A DNA stretch of 64,000 nt, from assembly GCA_035296325.1 (NCBI GenBank), contig DATHBD010000012.1, forward strand, positions 1 through 64,000, read 5' to 3'. Below are positions 57,407-64,000 of this stretch, piece after piece (position 1 is the first letter of the stretch; the number at the start of each line of letters is the position of its first letter). Position numbers and translations under genes: made by a program. Below the pieces are notes generated by a model, which saw only the letters and a list, made by a program, of their open reading frames with translations, was not told the origin of the DNA and searched no databases. The stretch comes from DATHBD01 sp035296325. GTDB taxonomy: Bacteria; Actinomycetota; Actinomycetes; Mycobacteriales; Micromonosporaceae.

Positions 57407-58234
57407 TTGCGTACCCAGTCGCACCGGGCGAACCGGATTCGGATCGTCGCGGTGCTGGCGCTCGCCGCACTGGTCGTCGCGCCGATCACCGGGTTCGCCG
57501 CCTGCGCCCGCGGGCTCCGTTTCGACGAAAGTGACGCCGAGCAGCTTCGACGGTTCGCCCAGCGCATGGAGCGCGCCGCCGACCTGACCTACACGGCCGA
57601 GTACGACGCCGCTGGTGTTGCCGTCTCGCATACCCATCAGCCACCGCGGCAGGCGTACCGCACGGCCGCCGCCACCCTCGTGGTGGGCCCCGACACGGTG
57701 CTGCTCTGCCGCCTCGGCACAGCGCCGGCCCGACCCGGCCAGGCAGCACCGGCGCGTCGGTGCGAGCGCGCACCCGGCATCGACGGCATCACGTTGCCCC
57801 AGGCGCGAGCGGTCAGCCCGACCATCGCGGCGGCACAGTTCGTCGCACCGGAGGTTGCCATTGCCCTGATCCTGCGTGCCGCCGGGCGGCCCGGCCTGCA
57901 CCTCTCGGGCAGCCGGGAACGGATCGCCGAAGCCGACGCGGACTGCGCCACGGTAAGTACCGGCGCCGGCACGGTCGCCGCGACCCCGGCGTCGGACGGC
58001 GCAACCGCCGCACCGGCGGGCCGGGACACGAGCGGCGGTGACCGGCTGCCGCCGCTGCGGTTCACGGCGTGCGTCACCGAGGCCGGTGTGCTGGCCCGGT
58101 TCGACGGCACGACCGACGCCGGTACGCCCGGACGAACCACCCTCCAGCGCCTCACCATGTCGACCGCGCCGGACGCCTTCGAGGCCCCACCGGGCCTCGC
58201 CCTCCAGGACTCCGCCGCCGTCCCCGGCGCGTGA
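57407..58234 (+). CDS. secreted or lipoprotein-like protein, unknown
   Basis: 275 residues from a TTG at 57407, chosen because AGGAGG lies 7 nt upstream. A basic start and hydrophobic stretch (IVAVLALAALVVAPITGFAAC) end at Cys33; FAAC is only a weak lipobox, so it may be lipid-anchored or cleaved. The mature part has further Cys (LLCRLG, RRCERA, DCATV, TACVT) and a low-complexity stretch. There is no recognised family. It begins a new unit after the qcrB terminator. Confidence 0.65.
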   Translation: MRTQSHRANRIRIVAVLALAALVVAPITGFAACARGLRFDESDAEQLRRFAQRMERAADLTYTAEYDAAGVAVSHTHQPPRQAYRTAAATLVVGPDTVLLCRLGTAPARPGQAAPARRCERAPGIDGITLPQARAVSPTIAAAQFVAPEVAIALILRAAGRPGLHLSGSRERIAEADADCATVSTGAGTVAATPASDGATAAPAGRDTSGGDRLPPLRFTACVTEAGVLARFDGTTDAGTPGRTTLQRLTMSTAPDAFEAPPGLALQDSAAVPGA

Positions 58235-58255
58235 GGCACGCCGACGATCCGATCC

Positions 58256-58885
58256 TCAGCCTGCGGCGACGCCGCCGGGTTCGTCGTGGCGCGGCGCGGC
58301 GGTCGGGGCGTACTGGTCAGGCAAGGACGGCCAGCGCTGCGAGGCCCACTCCGACCATGTCGGGTACCCGTGCGGGACGGGTGGAATCTGAGAACCTCGC
58401 AGTTCTTCGTCGTCCGGCGCCTGAAACTGAGCCCGCCACCGCTCGAGTTCAACGTCGCTCATGTGGAACGTTTGATCCGGCGTCGTTGTGAACCGATTGG
58501 CGACACGCCTGCGTTGCTCCTCGTGGTCGATCGGCAGGTAGACAACGTGGCTACGCGCGCCGACCGTGCCAGCGATCCAGCGGAGGGCTGATCGTTCGTC
58601 CCTGCCCCAGAACCCGAAGTCGAAGACAACGGTGATGCCCAGCTGGGCGGCCCGCATGCCGAGCTGAATCAACTTGCCCTCAACGAGGTCACGCTTGTCT
58701 GGTGGGTTCTGAACGCCGAACAGCACGATCTGCCACTCGTCCGGCGTCAGCCGCAGAGACGACGCGCTGATCTCCAGTTCCTTGGCGCGAGTCGTCTTCC
58801 CGGCGCCGGGAAGGCCAACGATCAGATAAACGACGGCACGTGTAGCGCGCGGGTCGGTCGGATCGGGATACTTGTGTGCGTCCAT
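58256..58885 (-). CDS. P-loop ATP-binding kinase-like protein (AAA_33 type)
   Basis: 209 residues. Walker A is VGLPGAGKTTRAKEL; LRLTPDEWQIVLFG and TVVFDFGFWGRDERSALR follow as in the zeta-toxin/chloramphenicol-phosphotransferase-like group of small-molecule kinases. HEEQRRRVANRF is the likely lid. The substrate is unknown. It is convergent with the lipoprotein-like gene (21-bp gap) and divergent from the flavoprotein gene. It lies on the accessory side of the window. Confidence 0.8.
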   Translation of the reverse strand: MDAHKYPDPTDPRATRAVVYLIVGLPGAGKTTRAKELEISASSLRLTPDEWQIVLFGVQNPPDKRDLVEGKLIQLGMRAAQLGITVVFDFGFWGRDERSALRWIAGTVGARSHVVYLPIDHEEQRRRVANRFTTTPDQTFHMSDVELERWRAQFQAPDDEELRGSQIPPVPHGYPTWSEWASQRWPSLPDQYAPTAAPRHDEPGGVAAG

Positions 58886-59137
58886 GCGGCGGCTCCTGAG
58901 GGGTGGCAGGGGCCAGGCAACGCGAGACGGCCGCCCGGCAGAAAGCCGGCGGCGCGGAACCGAGGAACGTAGCTACGGACTGTTCCAGCGCCGTCAGCGG
59001 GACCGGCAGGGACGCGTCACGGACGTACCAGCACACATGCCACGACTCTACCGACCGAAGGTCGGGTCACGCTGGTCAGCATCCCGACCCACCGACCGGC
59101 ACAACCGTGAGCGGCGATACAGGACTTGGAGTGGGTC

Positions 59138-60211
59138 GTGCGGATTGTGGTCGTCGGAGCCGGGATCGTGGGCGCCGCGGTGGCGTACGAGGCAGCCAGA
59201 GCCGGAGCCGAGGTCGTCCTGCTGGACAAGTCTCTGCCCGCCTCCGGAGTGACCGCGGACTCCTTCGCCTGGATCGGCGGTCCACGTGGCGGCGACACGC
59301 CCGATGCCAGCACGCCCCTGCGGCGCACAGTCCTCCCGGACTATCGGCGCCTGGAACGTGAGGTGCCGGGTGTGCGGGTGCATTGGCGGGGCACCTTGAT
59401 GTGGGGCGGGGAGCAGTTTGCCGAGGACTGCGTCCTGGACCCCGACGAGCACCTCGTGGACGCCACACAGGTCGGGTTGCTCGAGCCGCACCTGCGGGTC
59501 CGGCCGCACCGCGCCCTGCACCTGGAAAGTCACGGTGCCATCGACCCGGTCGCCGTCACGCAGGCGCTGGTACGCGCGGCGCAGTCGCACGGCGCGCGGT
59601 TGATGGCGAACTCCGCCGTCACCGCACTGACGCTGCGCGACGGCGACGGCGACGGCGACGTCGTGGGAGTGCGGGCGTCGATCGGCGACCTGCCGGCCGA
59701 CACGGTCGTGATCACCGCCGGTGTCGACGCGCCCATGTTGTGCGCGCCGCTCGGGTTCGACCTGCCCGTTGCGCCGGCCCCGGCGCTCCTGATGCGCTTC
59801 ACCGCACCGCCCGGGCTGGTCCGCACGCTGGTCGCCACCCCAAACCTGGAGGTTCGCGAGGCCGCCGCCGGCCACCTCCTGGTCGCCGCCGAATACGTCG
59901 GGGAGATCGACCGGGAGGACCTGCAACGCGCGGGCGAGCAGATGCTGCGCCGGCTCACCGCCACCTTCGACGCCGCGGACATCCGCCTGGTCAGCGTCCG
60001 GGTCGGGACGCGGCCCATGCCCGCGGATCAACTGCCGATCATCGGCCCGGTCCCGGGCGTGGGCGGGGCCTACGTTGCCGTGATGCATTCCGGCATCACG
60101 CTCGCCCCGACCGTCGGGCGGCTCGTCGCCGCCGAGGTGGTAGCCGGCATCGAGAACGAACGGCTGGCCGGCCTACGACCGTCACGGTTCCGCTCAGGCG
60201 CCGAGCGCTGA
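59138..60211 (+). CDS. FAD-dependent oxidoreductase, D-amino-acid-oxidase/glycine-oxidase type
   Basis: 357 residues from GTG 59138, with GGAG 7 nt upstream. RIVVVGAGIVGAAVAYEAARAGAEVVLLDKS is the FAD-binding fold; the C-terminal MPADQLPIIGPVPGVGGAYVAVMHSGITLAPTVGRLVAAEV is the DAO-family signature. It oxidises an amine or amino acid with a flavin; the substrate is not predictable. It ends 169 bp before rph, with the rifamycin-associated element in that gap, and does not look co-regulated with it. Confidence 0.88.
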   Translation: MRIVVVGAGIVGAAVAYEAARAGAEVVLLDKSLPASGVTADSFAWIGGPRGGDTPDASTPLRRTVLPDYRRLEREVPGVRVHWRGTLMWGGEQFAEDCVLDPDEHLVDATQVGLLEPHLRVRPHRALHLESHGAIDPVAVTQALVRAAQSHGARLMANSAVTALTLRDGDGDGDVVGVRASIGDLPADTVVITAGVDAPMLCAPLGFDLPVAPAPALLMRFTAPPGLVRTLVATPNLEVREAAAGHLLVAAEYVGEIDREDLQRAGEQMLRRLTATFDAADIRLVSVRVGTRPMPADQLPIIGPVPGVGGAYVAVMHSGITLAPTVGRLVAAEVVAGIENERLAGLRPSRFRSGAER

Positions 60212-60274
60212 CCGGGCCGCGGTCGACAGCTCTCAGCCCGCGCTCCTTGCCACCTCCAACGTATAGCGTCCACG

Positions 60275-60293
60275 GGGGCTTGCGGCTAGACCC
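60275..60293 (+). promoter_or_regulatory. rifamycin-associated element (RAE) upstream of rph
   Basis: GGGGCTTGCGGCTAGACCC differs at about two positions from the 19-bp RAE inverted repeat as I recall it (GGGGCTTGCGRCAAGGCCC). RAE sites lie upstream of rifamycin-inactivating genes in actinomycetes and mediate induction by rifamycins. It ends 87 bp before the rph ATG. TTGCGG inside it could act as -35 with CAGAAT (60305-60310, 19-bp spacer) as -10; that is inference. Confidence 0.75.
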
Positions 60294-60380
60294 GGGTGCT
60301 GCCGCAGAATCGGCAACCGGACCCGGCACCGACGGGCAACCGGGGGCACGACAGTGCCCCGGAGCTGTGGAGGGGACGCG

Positions 60381-62996
60381 ATGATCGAGCCGTACGTTCT
60401 GGATCTTCGGGAGGTCGACGAGACGCAGGCCGCAGTCGTCGGCGGAAAGGCCGCGAACCTGGGCGGGCTCTCTCGGGTCGAAGGCCTCCGCGTGCCGGCC
60501 GGATTCTGCGTGACGACGGACGCGTACCGGCGGATCATGGCGGAAGCGCCGTCAATCGACGATCGTCTCGATGCGCTGTCGCGGCTGAGCCCGGATGACC
60601 GGGAGGCGATCCGCGCGCTCAGCGCGGAGATCCGCCGGACCATCGAAGGGATCGCCATCCCGGGCGATCTGGCGGCGGCGCTCACCGACGCGCTCCCCCA
60701 GCCTGGCGGGCAAGCCGCATACGCCGTGCGATCCAGCGCGACCGCGGAGGATCTGCCGACTGCATCCTTCGCCGGCCAGCACGACACGTACCTCAACGTC
60801 GTGGGGCCGGCGTCGATCCTCCAGCACGTCGGCCGGTGCTGGGCCTCGCTGTTCACCGAGCGGGCCGTGACCTACCGCCAACGCAACGGCATCGATCACC
60901 GCACCGTCCACATGGCCGTCGTCGTGCAGCAGATGGTCTTCCCCGATGCGGCCGGCATCCTGTTCACGGCCGACCCCGTCACGGGCAACCGGAAGGTCGC
61001 CACCGTGGACGCCAGCTTCGGCCTCGGCGAGGCCCTGGTTTCCGGCCGGGTGAACCCGGACGGGTTCAAGGTCCGCGACGGCGAAGTCGTCGCCAGGGCG
61101 GTCGCGGCCAAGGAGCGTGCCATCCTCGCCCTGTCGACTGGCGGGACGCACGAAGTTGCGATCGAGCGGCAGCGGCAGGAGCAGCCGGCGCTGACGGATG
61201 CGCAGGTCGTGCGGCTCGTGCATCTCGGGCGACGGATCGAAGCACACTTCGGCCATCCGCAGGACATCGAATGGTGCCTGATCGAGGATGACTTCCAGAT
61301 CGTGCAGACCCGGCCGATCACCACGCTGTTCCCCATCCCGGAATCCGGTGACGCGGAGAATCACGTCTACGTCTCTGTCGGCCACGGGCAGATGATGACC
61401 GACCCCATGAAGCCCCTGGGGCTCTCCATGTGGCGCCTGACGGCCCTGGCGCCGATGCACGAGGCCGGTGGGCGGCTGTTCGTCGACGTCACCCGGGGCC
61501 TGGCCTCGTCGACAAGCCGCGCTGGGCTTCTGGAGATGATGGGGAAGGGCGATCCGCTGATCAGGGACGCGCTGGAGACCCTGCTCGACCGTGGCGACTT
61601 CGTCCCTTCGCTCCCGGACGGAGGGCCCGCCGGGCCGGCGCACCGCGGCGCACCCGCCCTCATCGCAACCGATCCGGCCATCGCAACCGATCCGGCCATC
61701 GTCACCGAGCTGATCGAGCGCAGCGAGGCCTCCATCGCCGCCCTGCGGCGCGACATCGCGACGTTGACCGGACCGGCGCTGTTCGACTTCCTGCTGGGGG
61801 CGTTCCAGGAGCACAAGCGGGTCCTCAGCGATCCATTGAGCATGCAGGTGATCATGGCGGGGATGGAGGCCACCTGGTGGCTCAACGACCGGCTGCAGGA
61901 ATGGCTGGGCGAGAGGAACGCGGCAGACACCCTCACGCTGTCCGCTCCCGGCAACGTCACCTCGGAGATGGGACTGGCGCTGCTCGACGTCGCCGACACG
62001 ATCCGCCCGCATCCGGAAGTGGTGGCGTTCCTGCAGCGCGTACGGGACGACGGCTTCATCGACGAGCTGCCGAAGGTCGCGGGCGGGTCCGAAGCGCGCC
62101 GCGCCATCGAGGCCTACCTCGACCGGTACGGCATGCGCTGCGGCGGCGAGATCGACATCACGAGGCCGCGGTGGCGTGAGCGACCCGGCACCCTCGTGCC
62201 CCTGCTCCTCGACAACATCAGGCTCTTCGAGCCGGGTGCCGCCGAGCGGCGCTTCGAGCAGGGACGGCAGAAGGCGCAGCAGAAGGCTCAGGAGGTGCTG
62301 CAACGCCTGCGGGCCCTGCCGGAGGGGGAGCACAAAGCCGACGAGACCAAGCGGATGATCGAGCGGGTACGGACCTTCATCGGCTACCGGGAGTACCCGA
62401 AGTACGCCATCGTCAGCCGCTCCTTCATCTACAAGCAGGCCCTGCTGGACGAGGCCGAGCGCCTCGTGCGCGCCCACGTGCTCCCCGAACGGGAGGACAT
62501 CTTCTACCTCACGTTCGCCGAACTCCACGACGTCGTGCGCTCCAACCAGGTGGACGACCGGCTGATCCGGCAGCGCAAGGACGCGTTCCGGTCGTACCAC
62601 GCGCTTACGCCGCCCCGGGTGCTGACATCGGATGGCGAGGTCATCGCCGGGGCGTACCGACGCGACGACGTGCCGACCGGCGCCCTGCTCGGCATACCGG
62701 TCTCCGGCGGGACCGTCGAAGGGCGCGCCCGCGTCATCCTGGACCTGGCCCAGGCCGATCTCGAGCCGGGCGACATCCTGGTCACGGTCCACACGGACCC
62801 GAGCTGGACACCGCTCTTCCTCGCCGTCACAGCCCTGGTGACGGAGGTCGGAGGACTGATGACCCACGGCGCGGTGATCGCCCGGGAGTACGGCCTGCCG
62901 GCTGTCGTCGGTGTGGTGGATGCCACCCGGCTGATTCCCGATGGGCAGCGGATCCGCGTGCACGGAAGTGACGGGTACGTCGAGATTCTGTCCTGA
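60381..62996 (+). CDS. rph: rifampicin phosphotransferase
   Basis: 871 residues, matching the length and three-domain order of rifampin phosphotransferases: an ATP-grasp domain (residues 1 to about 315; VVGGKAANLGGLS, AVRSSATAEDLPTASFAGQHDTYLN, QDIEWCLIEDDFQIVQTRPITTL), a central rifampicin-binding domain (to about 750) and a C-terminal swivelling phosphohistidine domain with GGLMTHGAVIAREYG (His829). VYVSVGHGQMMTDPMKPLGLSMW closes the first domain exactly as in this family and unlike PEP synthase. The enzyme moves the beta-phosphate of ATP to the ansa C21 hydroxyl of rifampicin. ATG 60381 has GAGGGG upstream, and an RAE lies in the promoter. Confidence 0.92.
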   Translation: MIEPYVLDLREVDETQAAVVGGKAANLGGLSRVEGLRVPAGFCVTTDAYRRIMAEAPSIDDRLDALSRLSPDDREAIRALSAEIRRTIEGIAIPGDLAAALTDALPQPGGQAAYAVRSSATAEDLPTASFAGQHDTYLNVVGPASILQHVGRCWASLFTERAVTYRQRNGIDHRTVHMAVVVQQMVFPDAAGILFTADPVTGNRKVATVDASFGLGEALVSGRVNPDGFKVRDGEVVARAVAAKERAILALSTGGTHEVAIERQRQEQPALTDAQVVRLVHLGRRIEAHFGHPQDIEWCLIEDDFQIVQTRPITTLFPIPESGDAENHVYVSVGHGQMMTDPMKPLGLSMWRLTALAPMHEAGGRLFVDVTRGLASSTSRAGLLEMMGKGDPLIRDALETLLDRGDFVPSLPDGGPAGPAHRGAPALIATDPAIATDPAIVTELIERSEASIAALRRDIATLTGPALFDFLLGAFQEHKRVLSDPLSMQVIMAGMEATWWLNDRLQEWLGERNAADTLTLSAPGNVTSEMGLALLDVADTIRPHPEVVAFLQRVRDDGFIDELPKVAGGSEARRAIEAYLDRYGMRCGGEIDITRPRWRERPGTLVPLLLDNIRLFEPGAAERRFEQGRQKAQQKAQEVLQRLRALPEGEHKADETKRMIERVRTFIGYREYPKYAIVSRSFIYKQALLDEAERLVRAHVLPEREDIFYLTFAELHDVVRSNQVDDRLIRQRKDAFRSYHALTPPRVLTSDGEVIAGAYRRDDVPTGALLGIPVSGGTVEGRARVILDLAQADLEPGDILVTVHTDPSWTPLFLAVTALVTEVGGLMTHGAVIAREYGLPAVVGVVDATRLIPDGQRIRVHGSDGYVEILS

Positions 62997-63045
62997 CCGC
63001 GGAAAATGGCGATGCCGTGAACCGTCCCTACGCCATGATGCTGGC

Positions 63046-64000
63046 ATGGCGATCCGATATCCCGACCCGTTGCGTCCGGGTGACCGCGTCGGTGTCACGT
63101 CTCCCTCCAGCGGGGTCGACGAGGGCATGCGGGGTCGGCTGCGGGTCGCGATCCAATGTGTCCGCGAACGCGGGTACGAGGTCATCGTCGGAGACTGCAT
63201 GGACGGCGCCGGACATGTCAGCGCTCCGGCCCCGGAACGCGCGGCTGAGCTGATGCGGATGCTGACCGATCCGACGATCAGGGCGGTGGTGCCGCCGTGG
63301 GGCGGGGAGACCGCGATTGATCTTCTGCCGTTGCTCGACTGGGACTCGCTGCGCGGGGCGGAGCCGACCTGGATGGTCGGGTTCTCGGACATCTCGACGA
63401 TTCTGACGCCGTTGACGCTGCTGACCGGCGTGGCGACGGTGCACGGCAACGACCTCATGGATACGCCGTACCGCGCGCCGGCGGGGTTGTTGTCCTGGCT
63501 GGAGATCGCGGCCCTGGCACCGGGCGAGACCTTCACCCAGATCCCACCGGGCCGGTACCGGTCAGCCGGATGGGACGACTACCTGCGGCACCCCGATGTG
63601 GACGAGTTCAGCCTGGACACCGCGGGTCGCTGGACCAGGTTGGACGGCGTGGGCGACGTGGACGTCGCGGGCCGGCTCATCGGCGGTTGCCTCGAAACCT
63701 TGTGCAACCTGGCCGGCACGCGCTACGCCGACATCGAGGACTTCGCCCGGCGGGAGGCCCCGGACGGGCTGCTCGTCTACGTCGAGGCCGCCGAAGCCGA
63801 CGCGGCGGCGATCTGCCGGAACCTGCACGGGATGCGCCTGAACGGCTTCTTCACGAGCGCGAACGCTGTAGTCGTCGGACGCACCCGCGCGCCGGGGTTC
63901 GGCGGCCTGACTCAGCATGCGGCAGTCCTTGACGCCCTCGGCTCCCTCGGCGTGCCGATCATCGCCGATGTGGAGTGCGGCCACGTCCCGCCGTACCTGC
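63046..64000 (+). CDS. S66-family LD-carboxypeptidase, MccF-like (runs off right edge)
   Basis: The first 318 residues are inside the window. PDPLRPGDRVGVTSPSSG is the S66 start. The nucleophile is Ser114 in WMVGFSDIS; Glu247 in YVEAAEAD and His313 in VECGHVPP complete the Ser-Glu-His triad. The pattern ATVHGNDLMDTPY and the long loop are closer to MccF, the microcin C immunity peptidase that cleaves toxic aminoacyl-nucleotides, than to murein LD-carboxypeptidase LdcA. ATG 63046 lies 49 bp after rph; a shared transcript is possible. Confidence 0.85.
   Translation, partial: MAIRYPDPLRPGDRVGVTSPSSGVDEGMRGRLRVAIQCVRERGYEVIVGDCMDGAGHVSAPAPERAAELMRMLTDPTIRAVVPPWGGETAIDLLPLLDWDSLRGAEPTWMVGFSDISTILTPLTLLTGVATVHGNDLMDTPYRAPAGLLSWLEIAALAPGETFTQIPPGRYRSAGWDDYLRHPDVDEFSLDTAGRWTRLDGVGDVDVAGRLIGGCLETLCNLAGTRYADIEDFARREAPDGLLVYVEAAEADAAAICRNLHGMRLNGFFTSANAVVVGRTRAPGFGGLTQHAAVLDALGSLGVPIIADVECGHVPPYL

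Noticed and set aside
60381..62996. Phosphoenolpyruvate synthase
   Set aside because: Domain order (ATP-grasp, central domain, His domain at the C-terminus) and diagnostic segments fit rifampicin phosphotransferase; the C-terminal PEP-binding TIM barrel of PEP synthase is missing.
60552..63536. A minus-strand open frame of nearly 1000 codons opposite rph
   Set aside because: Its translation is low-complexity and has no motif, while the plus strand is a clear rifampicin phosphotransferase.

Overview
The window is about 73% G+C chromosomal DNA with many GTG starts, frequent 4-bp ATGA/GTGA gene overlaps and almost no intergenic space. Gene content and order point to an actinomycete, most likely of the Micromonosporaceae (Actinoplanes/Micromonospora type). 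No rRNA, tRNA, transposase, phage gene or CRISPR array was recognised.

From 1 to about 57 kb the window is a conserved actinobacterial core block. As recalled from Mycobacterium tuberculosis, its order follows Rv2172c to Rv2196: metF, idsA2, the Rv2175c DNA-binding protein, pknL, class II DAHP synthase, the Rv2179c exoribonuclease, the Rv2182c acyltransferase, the Rv2185c SRPBCC protein, fadD15, pimB', the Rv2191 DnaQ-UvrC fusion, trpD, ctaE, qcrC, qcrA and qcrB. Lineage-specific genes are slotted in: a two-gene lycopene cyclase, PASTA repeats on the kinase, a sigma factor with a membrane partner, an FHA protein, proC and pfkA, a Crp regulator beside a giant adenylate cyclase, a flavin monooxygenase pair, a glucokinase, a two-component system, a MerR operon, a second RelA/SpoT-like protein, and a Nudix/nucleotidyltransferase/AsnC/FGGY-kinase operon.

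The block ends with ctaG, ctaE and qcrCAB (respiratory complexes III and IV), closed by a strong hairpin terminator at 57310-57349. From there to the right edge is accessory sequence: a lipoprotein-like protein, a P-loop kinase, a D-amino-acid-oxidase-type flavoprotein, a rifampicin phosphotransferase (rph) with a recognisable rifamycin-associated element upstream, and a truncated MccF-like S66 peptidase. This is the most resistance-flavoured part.

The observations I rate highest are the rph gene with its upstream element; a MerR-type promoter with a 20-bp spacer that fires directly onto an ATG; an alpha/beta-hydrolase that has lost its nucleophile but is fused translationally to a flavin monooxygenase; a RelA/SpoT homolog with an intact hydrolase and an eroded synthetase; an FHA protein with an apparent NYN/Zc3h12a-like nuclease domain; short peptide ORFs at 10366-10419 and 49937-50026; and many 15 to 27-bp tandem repeats at gene edges. 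No wholly new multi-gene system could be established from sequence alone.
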